Assembly (NCBI RefSeq): GCF_002812985.1
Contig: NZ_PGCP01000024.1
Location: 1 to 39,602 of the forward strand
Origin: Aeromonas lusitana
GTDB lineage: Bacteria; Pseudomonadota; Gammaproteobacteria; Enterobacterales; Aeromonadaceae
Direction: 5' to 3'
DNA length: 39,602 bases
The number at the start of each line of letters is the position of its first letter. Position 1 is the first letter of the stretch. A program made the position numbers and the translations under genes. This document shows positions 15,494 through 22,914 of the stretch, piece after piece. The notes under the pieces were generated by a model. It saw only the letters and a list, made by a program, of their open reading frames with translations, was not told where the DNA came from and did not search any database.

Positions 15494-15565
15494 GCTCATT
15501 CTCCTTGGATAGTGCACCGGCCTTCAAAGTCTATCCAGAAAAATGGGGCTCGCCAGTATGCCTGC

Positions 15566-16546
15566 TCAGAGTTTGACCAGGGTGCGGCCAGCCACCTGAC
15601 CCTGGGTAATGGCCTCAGCGGTGGCCACCACCTGCTCCAGCCCTATCTCGGCCACCGCCTGGGCGAAGAAGCTGACGGGCAGGTCGCGGGCCAGCCGCGC
15701 CCAAGCCTGCTGGCGGCGGGCCAGCGGACACATCACAGAATCCACCCCCTGAAGGCGCACGTTGCGCAGGATGAAGGGCATGACGCTGGTGGGCAAATCG
15801 AAGCCACCCGCCAGCCCGCACGCCGCCACGGCGCCGCCGTAGTTCATCTGGGCCAGCAGCTTGGCCAGCACCTGGCTGCCGACGGTGTCGATGGCACCGG
15901 CCCACAGTTGTTTCTCCAGCGGCTTGGCGGGCTCCAGCAGCTCGCTGCGCGGCACTATCCGACTCGCCCCCAAGGCGGTCAGCATCTCGCCCTGCTCCTG
16001 CGGGCGACCGGTCAGGGCCGCGATGCGATAGCCTAGCGCGGCCAACAGGGCGACGGCTGTGGTGCCCACCCCACCGGCGGCGCCGGTCACCAGCACCTCG
16101 CCACTGTCGGGGGTGATGCCCGCCTCTTCCAGCGCCAGCACACAGAGCATGGCGGTGAGGCCAGCGGTGCCGATGCACATGGCCTGACGCTCATCCAGCC
16201 CGGTTGGTAGCGGCACCAGCCAGTCCGCCTTGACGCGAGCCTGCTCGGCCATGCCGCCCCAGTGCCCTTCACCCACACCCCAACCGGTCAGCACCACCTT
16301 GTCACCGGCCTGATAGCGCGCATCGGCGGATTCCAGCACGGTACCGGCGAAGTCGATGCCGGGGACCAGCGGCCACTGGCGCACTATCTTGCCCTTGCCG
16401 GTGATGGCCAGCCCATCCTTGTAGTTGATGGAGCTATAACTCACCGCGACCCGCACCTCTCCTTCCGGCAGCTGGCTCTCTGTCAGCTGAGTCAGGGTCG
16501 GGACCGTCTTGCCATCTTGGTTTTCCAGTAACAGAGCCTTGAACAT
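15566..16546 (-). CDS. acuI: Acrylyl-CoA reductase AcuI (YhdH family quinone oxidoreductase)
   Basis: This 326-residue cytoplasmic medium-chain reductase of the YhdH/AcuI family reduces acryloyl-CoA to propionyl-CoA with NADPH and protects against acrylate. It has a GroES-like N-terminal domain (SYSSINYKDGLAITGKG, PLVPGIDFAGTV, GWGVGEGHWGGMAEQ) and a Rossmann domain with VLVTGAAGGVGTTAVALL, followed by LTGRPQE (NADPH ribose-phosphate region). No zinc ligands are seen, as expected for this zinc-free family. ATG 16546 follows GAGAGG. It is 30 bp downstream of the LacI-type repressor on the same strand, so read-through from the repressor gene is possible. Confidence 0.92.
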   Translation of the reverse strand: MFKALLLENQDGKTVPTLTQLTESQLPEGEVRVAVSYSSINYKDGLAITGKGKIVRQWPLVPGIDFAGTVLESADARYQAGDKVVLTGWGVGEGHWGGMAEQARVKADWLVPLPTGLDERQAMCIGTAGLTAMLCVLALEEAGITPDSGEVLVTGAAGGVGTTAVALLAALGYRIAALTGRPQEQGEMLTALGASRIVPRSELLEPAKPLEKQLWAGAIDTVGSQVLAKLLAQMNYGGAVAACGLAGGFDLPTSVMPFILRNVRLQGVDSVMCPLARRQQAWARLARDLPVSFFAQAVAEIGLEQVVATAEAITQGQVAGRTLVKL

Positions 16547-16576
16547 GCTTGCCTCTCGCTATTTTGTAGTCATTAA

Positions 16577-17599
16577 TCAGGTGCTTTGACGCTTTTGCAG
16601 TTGAAAATCCAGGGCCATGGCCGTGCCGACGACCGCCTCCCCGGCCAGCTGGCGCAGGATCAGATCTGCCGCCTCCTGACCCATCTGGTGATAGGGGATC
16701 CGGACCGAGGTGAGCGCCGGGTAGCAGGCCCGCGCCACGTCCAGATCGTCGAAACCGGCGATGGCGAGCTTGCCCGGCACGCTCAAGTGGCGGCGCTGAC
16801 ATTCAAATAGCACCCCGGCCGCCAGCTCGTCGTTGACGCAGACCAGGGCATCCAGCTCGGGCCAGCGCAGCAGGAACTCTCCCAGCATGGCGGCGCCCGT
16901 GCTGAAACTCGGTCGCTCCGAGGTGTTGATGATGGCATCGGGGGAGAGGTAGTTATCCAGCAGGGCCTTCTGCCAGCCCTGCATGCGCTGCTGCAGCATC
17001 CACTGCTCCTGGCGGGCACACAGAAAGCCGATATTGCGATAGCCGCGCTCGATGAGGTGGCGCGTCAGCTGATAACCCGCATCGAAGTTGGAGACCCCGA
17101 CGTTCATGTCGATGGGCTGGCGCGCCATGGCCCCCACCTCCACCACTGGCAGGCGGGCTGCCACCAGCCGGGCGCGCACCGTCTCACCGGGGTCGCCGCC
17201 AAACAGCACCACGGCGGCCGGGTTGTGTTGCAGGAAGTTGCCGAGCAGGCTCTCCTCCTGCTGCTTCAGGTGCTGGGCATCCCCCAGCATGATCTGGTAA
17301 CCCTCGGCCAGCAGGGTCTGCTGCAGACCGGCGATCATGTCGCCACAGCCGCGCTCCGCCAGACTTGGGACTATCACCACTATGGTCTGGGATGTGGCGG
17401 AGGCGAGTGCCCCCGCCGCCCGATTCGGGATATAGCCAAGTTCATCCACCGCAGCCTCGATGCGCTCGCGCATCTTGTCTGACACCAGCTCGGGGGTGCG
17501 CAGGGCGCGGGAGACCGTCATGGCCCCCACTCCGGCCAGCCTGGCAACCTCGTTGAGGGTCACCCGACCCGTGCTACGGCGTTTTTTGACTTCAGACAT
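16577..17599 (-). CDS. LacI family transcriptional regulator (GntR-like subgroup)
   Basis: A 340-residue repressor. The helix-turn-helix and hinge are VTLNEVARLAGVGAMTVSRALRTPELVS...IEAAVDELGYIPNRAAGALAS (about 13-67), followed by a periplasmic-binding-protein-like effector domain (IVVIVPSLAE..., VCVNDELAAGVLFE, LAIAGFDDLDVA). The hinge and start resemble gluconate repressor GntR more than LacI itself. It is divergent from an ascorbate-type PTS operon. Its own promoter has one of three TAGCGCTA dyads exactly in the spacer, so autoregulation and control of the PTS are likely. The effector is unknown, presumably the PTS sugar or its phosphate. Confidence 0.92.
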   Translation of the reverse strand: MSEVKKRRSTGRVTLNEVARLAGVGAMTVSRALRTPELVSDKMRERIEAAVDELGYIPNRAAGALASATSQTIVVIVPSLAERGCGDMIAGLQQTLLAEGYQIMLGDAQHLKQQEESLLGNFLQHNPAAVVLFGGDPGETVRARLVAARLPVVEVGAMARQPIDMNVGVSNFDAGYQLTRHLIERGYRNIGFLCARQEQWMLQQRMQGWQKALLDNYLSPDAIINTSERPSFSTGAAMLGEFLLRWPELDALVCVNDELAAGVLFECQRRHLSVPGKLAIAGFDDLDVARACYPALTSVRIPYHQMGQEAADLILRQLAGEAVVGTAMALDFQLQKRQST

Positions 17600-17720
17600 C
17601 CTTTCCCTTCCTCGGCATACGGGTGCTCACTTTAAGACAAAAGTGCGGCACTGACTATTTGCTCAAGCCCTATTTTACCTCCTTTGACCTAGTGAGGGGG
17701 CAATACGAATCCCTTTGTTG

Positions 17721-17749
17721 GCATAAATGATAGCGCTATCACAGTTCAA
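17721..17749 (-). promoter_or_regulatory. Repressor promoter with operator O1 in its spacer
   Basis: On the minus strand -35 TTGAAC and -10 TTATGC are 17 bp apart. The perfect palindrome TGATAGCGCTATCA (17728-17741) fills most of the spacer, a position that would block RNA polymerase when the LacI-type regulator binds. Confidence 0.75.
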
Positions 17750-17776
17750 TGTTAGCGCTATCTGGTAGCGCTAACT
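17750..17776. promoter_or_regulatory. Operators O2 and O3 for the LacI-type repressor
   Basis: TGTTAGCGCTATCT (17750-17763) and TGGTAGCGCTAACT (17763-17776) repeat the O1 core TAGCGCTA. Centre-to-centre spacing is 22 bp from O1 to O2 and 13 bp from O2 to O3. They lie upstream of the PTS operon. I could not find a clear plus-strand -35/-10 pair between here and 17852. Confidence 0.75.
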
Positions 17777-17851
17777 TTCGAGATCCTGCTCACAGTTATC
17801 GGGAGGCAAGATCGCTAGATTGGCCCCATCTTATCCAGCCGGATCACGACC

Positions 17852-18295
17852 ATGCTGACTCAACTGTTGACCGAAGAGGTCATCTCCATCGAAGCGGGGG
17901 CCCGCGACTGGCGCCATGCCATCGAACTCGCCACCGCCCCCCTGCTGGCCAACGGCACCATTGAGCCCTCCTATGTGGCGGCGCTGTACCGCTCCCACGA
18001 AGAGCTCGGCCCCTACTATGTGCTGGGCCCGGGCCTCGCCATGCCCCATGCCCGCCCGGAAGACGGGGTCAACCGGCTGGGGCTGGGGCTGACCGTGCTG
18101 AAAGAGGGGGTCAATTTCGATTCGGAGGGCAACGACCCGGTCCAGCTGCTGGTCACCCTGGCCGCCAGCGACAGCAACTCCCACGTGGAGACCATAGCCC
18201 AGCTGGCCGAGCTGTTCATGAATGAAGAGGACGTGGCGGCCATCATAGCGGCCGACACCAAAGACGACATTTTGCGCATCCTGGCGCGCTATTGA
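17852..18295 (+). CDS. PTS EIIA component, ascorbate/fructose-mannitol type
   Basis: This 147-residue cytoplasmic phosphocarrier has the EIIA-2 fold: LTEEVISIEAGARDWRHAIELATAPLL, then the active-site segment GPGLAMPHARPEDGVNRLG, with His66 as the residue phosphorylated by HPr. It is closest in type to UlaC/SgaA. It is the first gene of a EIIA-EIIB-EIIC operon. The ribosome binding site before ATG 17852 is weak. The sugar cannot be read from EIIA. Confidence 0.9.
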   Translation: MLTQLLTEEVISIEAGARDWRHAIELATAPLLANGTIEPSYVAALYRSHEELGPYYVLGPGLAMPHARPEDGVNRLGLGLTVLKEGVNFDSEGNDPVQLLVTLAASDSNSHVETIAQLAELFMNEEDVAAIIAADTKDDILRILARY

Positions 18296-18328
18296 GCGGC
18301 GCCCTGCGCCCTGACAGAGGAAGAGACA

Positions 18329-18616
18329 ATGAAAATTCTGGTTGTATGCGGACACGGCCTGGGCACCAGCCTGATGATGGAGATGAGCATCAAGAGCATC
18401 CTGAAGGAGCTGAATGTGGCTGCCGAGGTGGATCACCGGGATCTGGCCTCCGCCGGTAGCGAAACCGCCGAAATCTTCGTCGCCACCCGCGACATCGCCG
18501 AACAGCTCACCAGCATGGGGGTCAACGGCCGGCTGGTGTCGCTGGACAACATGGTCGACAAGGCCGCCATGAAGGAGCGGCTCTCCGCCGCCCTGCGTGA
18601 GCTAGGCGCACTCTGA
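18329..18616 (+). CDS. PTS EIIB component, ascorbate type
   Basis: This 95-residue protein of the lactose/ascorbate EIIB fold has its phospho-Cys at position 7 in MKILVVCGHGLGTSLMMEM. It passes phosphate from EIIA to the incoming sugar. It lies 33 bp after the EIIA gene, with AGGAAGAG before its ATG. It resembles UlaB/SgaB. Confidence 0.9.
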   Translation: MKILVVCGHGLGTSLMMEMSIKSILKELNVAAEVDHRDLASAGSETAEIFVATRDIAEQLTSMGVNGRLVSLDNMVDKAAMKERLSAALRELGAL

Positions 18617-18628
18617 GTTCGTGACTCT

Positions 18629-18644
18629 GCGGCCCGGGGGCCGC
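18629..18644 (+). other. GC-rich hairpin between EIIB and EIIC genes
   Basis: GCGGCCCGGGGGCCGC is a perfect palindrome in the 52-bp gap, followed by TTCTTC. It could stabilise or punctuate the mRNA to give different amounts of EIIA/B and EIIC. It is too weakly T-rich to be a strong terminator. Confidence 0.55.
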
Positions 18645-18668
18645 TTCTTCCATTGATTGGAGCTGACC

Positions 18669-19925
18669 ATGGAATTTTTCAATTTTCTGATGTTTGACGT
18701 GCTGTCGGAGCCGGCCGTGCTGGTCGGCCTGATCGCCCTTATCGGCTTGATTGCCCAGAAGAAACCCGTGACCGAGTGCATCAAGGGCACGGTCAAGACC
18801 ATCATGGGCTTCGTCATCCTGGGGGCCGGCGCCACCCTGGTGGTGAACTCCCTCGGTGACTTCGCCACCATCTTCCAGCACGCCTTCGGCATCAAGGGGG
18901 TGGTCCCCAACAACGAGGCCATCGTCTCCATCGCCCAGCAGTCGTTCGGCAAGGAGATGGCGATGATCATGTTCTTCGCCATGCTGGTGAACATCCTGAT
19001 CGCCCGTCTCACCCCTTGGAAGTTCATCTTCCTGACCGGCCATCACACCCTGTTCATGTCCATGATGGTGGCCGCCATCCTCTCCGCCGGCGGCATGAGC
19101 GGCATCCCGCTGATCGCGGTGGGCAGCCTGGTGGTCGGTGTGACCATGGTGCTGTTCCCGGCCATCGCCCACCCCTACATGAAGCAGATCACCGGTTCGG
19201 ACGAGGTGGCGCTCGGCCACTTCTCCACCGTCTCCTACGTGCTGGCCGGCTGGATCGGCGCCAAGTTCGGCAACAAGGCCCACAGCAGTGAAGAGGTGCA
19301 GGTACCCAAGAGCCTGCTGTTCCTGCGTGACACCCCGGTGGCCATCTCCTTCACCATGGGCATCATCTTCCTCATCACCTCCGCCTTCGCCGGCCCCGAG
19401 TTCGTGTCCAGCGTCGCCAAGGGCAAGCACTGGTTCATGTTCTCCCTGATGCAGTCCATCACCTTCGCCGCCGGTGTCTACGTCATCCTGCAGGGTGTGC
19501 GCATGGTCATCGCCGAAATCGTGCCAGCCTTCAAGGGGATCTCCGACAAGCTGGTACCCAATGCCAAGCCGGCACTGGACTGCCCCATCGTCTTCCCCTA
19601 TGCCCCCAACGCCGTGCTGATCGGCTTCCTGTCGAGCTTCACCGCCGGCCTGGTGGGCATGGTGCTGCTCTACCTGCTGGGGCTCACCGTCATCATCCCG
19701 GGGGTGGTACCGCACTTCTTCGTCGGCGCCGCCGCCGGGGTATTCGGCAACGCCACCGGCGGTCGTCGTGGCGCCCTGCTTGGTGCCTTCGCCAACGGCC
19801 TGCTGATCACCTTCCTACCGGTGTTCCTGCTGCCGGTGCTGGGGGATCTCGGCTTTGCCAATACCACCTTCAGCGATGCCGACTTCGGCGTGGTGGGCAT
19901 ACTGCTCGGCCTGATCGTGCGCTGA
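18669..19925 (+). CDS. PTS EIIC component, ascorbate (UlaA/SgaT) family permease
   Basis: A 418-residue membrane permease with about ten to eleven hydrophobic helices. Family-typical segments are IKGTVKTIMGFVILGAGA near 39-56, FLTGHHTLFMSMM, the cytoplasmic TGSDEVALGHFSTVSYVLAGW, LQGVRMVIAEIVPAFKGIS, PNAKPALDCPIVFPYAPNAV, and IIPGVVPHFFVGAAAGVFGNATGG. It is somewhat shorter at the C-terminus than E. coli UlaA (465 aa). ATG 18669 follows GGAG; a TTG four codons upstream is unlikely. None of the L-ascorbate catabolic genes (ulaDEFG) is adjacent and the regulator is LacI-type instead of UlaR, so ascorbate as substrate is unproven. Confidence 0.9.
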   Translation: MEFFNFLMFDVLSEPAVLVGLIALIGLIAQKKPVTECIKGTVKTIMGFVILGAGATLVVNSLGDFATIFQHAFGIKGVVPNNEAIVSIAQQSFGKEMAMIMFFAMLVNILIARLTPWKFIFLTGHHTLFMSMMVAAILSAGGMSGIPLIAVGSLVVGVTMVLFPAIAHPYMKQITGSDEVALGHFSTVSYVLAGWIGAKFGNKAHSSEEVQVPKSLLFLRDTPVAISFTMGIIFLITSAFAGPEFVSSVAKGKHWFMFSLMQSITFAAGVYVILQGVRMVIAEIVPAFKGISDKLVPNAKPALDCPIVFPYAPNAVLIGFLSSFTAGLVGMVLLYLLGLTVIIPGVVPHFFVGAAAGVFGNATGGRRGALLGAFANGLLITFLPVFLLPVLGDLGFANTTFSDADFGVVGILLGLIVR

Positions 19926-19946
19926 TCGCACCGATAGGTTGTCGAC

Positions 19947-19977
19947 AAAAGGCACGGCCCAAGGGTCGTGCCTTTTT
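19947..19977 (+). terminator. Terminator of the PTS operon
   Basis: Stem AAAAGGCACG...CGTGCCTTTT, extended by GCCC/GGGT pairing, then T-run, 21 bp after the EIIC stop. Confidence 0.88.
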
Positions 19978-20139
19978 CGATCCGCACTCCGAATGCCCAA
20001 CAATTAAACAGGGGCGGGAAAATATGGCCACCACAGTGCTTGGGATCGGATTTTCACGCCGTCGCGGCAGCATCTGACCACCTAGTGCGATATGCTGTTG
20101 TGCTGACGTCCAACAACGACCTCACTTGAGGCCTTCGCC

Positions 20140-21204
20140 ATGAAATACCTAGTAGTACAAACCAAACAGATAGGGGACGTGCTGATCTCCACGGCACTGT
20201 GCAACAACCTCAAGCAGCATGATCCCGCGGGGGAAGTGCATTATCTGGTCATGGATTACTGCGCGGGCATGGCGGAGGGCAATCCCAATATCGACAAGCT
20301 GCTCATTATCGAGAAGGCGCGCCGCAACGAGTGGCGCTACATGAAAGAGTTGCTGATGGGGATCCGCCGCGAGCGTTATGACGTGGTGATCAACAGCCAG
20401 GGTCAGATGATAGGCCTGCTGACCTGTCTGCTGTCAGGGGCCGGATTGCGCATCGGCTTCGACTCCTTCCCCTGGCGACTCGGCCATAACCGCATAGTGC
20501 GGTTTCGTAAAGATACGGAACATCAGGGCAACAGCACCCTGGTTGACGACAGATTCTCACTGCTAAAACCCCTCGAACTAGCACAAGAGGATCGCAACTA
20601 TTATCTCTGGCTGAGTGAGGCGGAGAAGCAACGGGGACGCGAGAGCCTGCAGGCCGCTGGGGTCGATCTGGAGAGGCCGCTCGTCGCCATGGGGGTCAAT
20701 TCCCTTGGTCACTACAAGCGCTGGCCCATCGATTGCTTCGCCGAGGTAGCGCGTTGGCTCATCGAGGAGCACAACGCCCAGACCCTGATCTACTGTGGGC
20801 CTGGGGAGGAGGAGTACAACCGAGGCCTCAAGCCACTGCTGCCAGCGGCGCTGCAGGCCAGCGTGTTTGACCATATCCAGACCCGCTCGGTGCGGGAACT
20901 GGTCGGCCTCTTCGCCCACTGCCAGCTGTTTGTCGGCAACGACACGGGCCCACGGCACATGGCGCAGGCCATCAGCCTGCCGCTGCTGACCATAGTGGCC
21001 CCGGGCGGCGACAAGATCATCGCCAACCCGGTGAACCACCCCCGGTATCAGGCCATCGATATTTTCGATGCCAAGGGGGCGGATTATCAGTTGCCAACCC
21101 AGGAGAAGGACTTCTTTGATGAAGCCCTGTTCCGCTCAATTACACCTGAGCTGGTTATTCAGCGGCTAGCGGCTCTGCTTGCTCAGTCACAGGCAGCAGA
21201 CTAG
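20140..21204 (+). CDS. Glycosyltransferase family 9 (heptosyltransferase-like)
   Basis: A 354-residue GT-B enzyme of family 9, which transfers heptose or related sugars to the LPS inner core on the cytoplasmic face. Visible are the N-terminal LVVQTKQIGDVLISTAL, the middle VAMGVNSLGHYKRWPIDCFAEVA acceptor/phosphate region, and the family signature LFVGNDTGPRHMAQAI. It stands alone on the plus strand; its promoter must lie in 19978-20139. Its last 50 bp overlap the end of a minus-strand GT9 gene. I cannot say whether it is WaaC, WaaF, WaaQ or another acceptor type. Confidence 0.88.
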   Translation: MKYLVVQTKQIGDVLISTALCNNLKQHDPAGEVHYLVMDYCAGMAEGNPNIDKLLIIEKARRNEWRYMKELLMGIRRERYDVVINSQGQMIGLLTCLLSGAGLRIGFDSFPWRLGHNRIVRFRKDTEHQGNSTLVDDRFSLLKPLELAQEDRNYYLWLSEAEKQRGRESLQAAGVDLERPLVAMGVNSLGHYKRWPIDCFAEVARWLIEEHNAQTLIYCGPGEEEYNRGLKPLLPAALQASVFDHIQTRSVRELVGLFAHCQLFVGNDTGPRHMAQAISLPLLTIVAPGGDKIIANPVNHPRYQAIDIFDAKGADYQLPTQEKDFFDEALFRSITPELVIQRLAALLAQSQAAD

Positions 21205-22240
21205 CTAACGCCTCGCAGACGGCCCGGTTATCGACATTATTCATGTCGGCATTCAGGCCAGGGGAGTCACTGAACAGGATCCGGACCCGTGGCGTGCTGG
21301 TCGGCAGCCACTGGTTGAACGTCTCGCCGTGGCGCGGATAGATAGCCACCAGCGGCTTCTCCAATCCGACGGCGATATGCACTATGGCGGTGTCCACCGA
21401 CAGCACGGCCCTGCACTGCTGGACACAATAGATAGCATCATCTATGGTTTTTACGCCCTCCAGCAGAATAACATTGCCAACCGAACTGTCCCTGACCATG
21501 GCCTCCGCCGCAGCATAAGTCGCGGGTGAGGAGAGCACTCCGAAACGGTGGGCGGCGAACTCGGTTGCCAAGGTCTTCAACAACGCAACCATCTTGGCGT
21601 GCGAGAACGACTTGTACTGGGTGCTGCCGAAGGGGTTGATGAGAATCAGATCATCACAGGCCGAGGTCACATTCCCCTTCCCTGCCACTGGGATCATGTA
21701 CTGCTGATCTACTTCTTTCGCACCCAGCAGTGACAGCAGATAGCGATATTTATCCTGGAACAGCATGCCCGCGGTCGCCCTGGACAGCTTCACATTGACG
21801 CGCCCGATACTGTCGTCGAGGGAGGCAACATTGGTCGGCGAGAGTTTGTGCAGGAGATAGAGATCCTTCATCTTCATCCCCTCGGTGAGATGTATCACCA
21901 AATCGACATGGGGAATGGCTGACGCCATCTTGCCGATGGCACCGTAGCCGGGTCGCTTGTTGATCTCGATGACCTCATCAACCCCGAAGCAATCCCGATA
22001 CAGGCTGGCCAGGGCTGGGGTCGTGATAACCGTCACTTTCTTGTTGCCCGGCAGCTTTTTTATCTCCCGGAAGAAGAAGGAGGAGATATAGGAATCCCCC
22101 AGCTTGGCATCCCAGCGGACCACCAAGATATGATTGATCTCCCCCTGGATACTGAGTGGTATCTTCTTGTCAAACAAGAGAATGCCCAGGGCTCTGCGCA
22201 CCCGATCACGTAGTAACTGCAAATAACCGATCACTATCAA
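21155..22240 (-). CDS. Glycosyltransferase family 9 protein
   Basis: A 361-residue divergent GT9 enzyme: INHILVVRWDAKLGDSYISSFFFREI at about 35-60 (the GD motif of the family), LILINPFGSTQYKSF for the C-terminal nucleotide-sugar domain, and AVLSVDTAIVHIAVGLEKPLVAIYP as the D-T-x-x-x-H signature. An N-terminal extension of ~30 residues precedes the fold. The start is TTG 22240, overlapping the GT25 stop as TTGA; GTG at 22234 is an alternative. It is the last gene of the minus-strand LPS run. It runs 50 bp into the convergent GT9 gene. Confidence 0.85.
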   Translation of the reverse strand: MIVIGYLQLLRDRVRRALGILLFDKKIPLSIQGEINHILVVRWDAKLGDSYISSFFFREIKKLPGNKKVTVITTPALASLYRDCFGVDEVIEINKRPGYGAIGKMASAIPHVDLVIHLTEGMKMKDLYLLHKLSPTNVASLDDSIGRVNVKLSRATAGMLFQDKYRYLLSLLGAKEVDQQYMIPVAGKGNVTSACDDLILINPFGSTQYKSFSHAKMVALLKTLATEFAAHRFGVLSSPATYAAAEAMVRDSSVGNVILLEGVKTIDDAIYCVQQCRAVLSVDTAIVHIAVGLEKPLVAIYPRHGETFNQWLPTSTPRVRILFSDSPGLNADMNNVDNRAVCEALASLLPVTEQAEPLAAE

Positions 22241-22914
22241 ACCCCGTCATCGGTCACATGCGGACCATAGTTGCGATCATCGATCGTGGTATCAAATAAA
22301 CCGACATCCATACAGCAGGGCTCAATACCGGAGGCAGTCAAGCCATTGAGTTGCAGCCGGCCGGTCAAATAATCTGATGGCATCCGAACGGGGTAAGCTT
22401 TTTCCAATAACTTCTTGGCGCCCACCAAGGTCAGTATATAACCCGCCGTCGAGATTATTCCGCGCTTGGAGTTGCGACTCGGTGAGATATATCTTGCAAG
22501 GCGATATCCTTCCGGCATTTTTGTCATCCACGGCCAGGACTTCACCTTGCCATGATGCAGGAAGACAATCTCAGACTGACATGCCGATATGGCCTGCGAT
22601 ACGATGGTTTTGAAATGACCGTGCAGATAAATATCGTCTTCCAAGACAATACAGCGCTCTATATTTTTGGCAACCATCATCTCATATATACGGATATGGC
22701 TCATGGCACAGCCCACTTCCCCCAAACTCAGGTCATGGCCACAAAATTGCTTGGCGAGAGGGAAGTCTACCTGCTTAAGTTCATCCTCAGGGATGGTCTT
22801 GCCATCCACCGCATCGAAAAATGAAAACTCTATTGCTCGGCTATCCATATGTTGCTTGATAAAGGCACGCCGTTCCTGGCTTCTAACCAGGCTGATAACA
22901 AATACAGGGATCAT
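22237..22914 (-). CDS. Glycosyltransferase family 25 (LPS biosynthesis)
   Basis: This 225-residue GT25 enzyme is of the type that adds galactose or other hexoses to LPS/lipooligosaccharide. The family opening is MIPVFVISLVRSQERRAFI, followed by the SFFDAVDGKTI segment, LSLGEVGCAMSHIRIYE, the DxD-like IVLEDDIYLHG, and ISTAGYILTLVGAKKLLE. ATG 22914 overlaps the upstream ligase stop as ATGA. A longer frame upstream would run inside the ligase gene. It is in a tightly packed operon with the O-antigen ligase and GT9 genes. Confidence 0.9.
   Translation of the reverse strand: MIPVFVISLVRSQERRAFIKQHMDSRAIEFSFFDAVDGKTIPEDELKQVDFPLAKQFCGHDLSLGEVGCAMSHIRIYEMMVAKNIERCIVLEDDIYLHGHFKTIVSQAISACQSEIVFLHHGKVKSWPWMTKMPEGYRLARYISPSRNSKRGIISTAGYILTLVGAKKLLEKAYPVRMPSDYLTGRLQLNGLTASGIEPCCMDVGLFDTTIDDRNYGPHVTDDGV

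Noticed and set aside
18522..19715. A His/Asp/Gly-rich open frame antisense to the PTS EIIC gene
   Set aside because: Its composition is that of a complemented membrane-protein gene; there is no start signal or family similarity.
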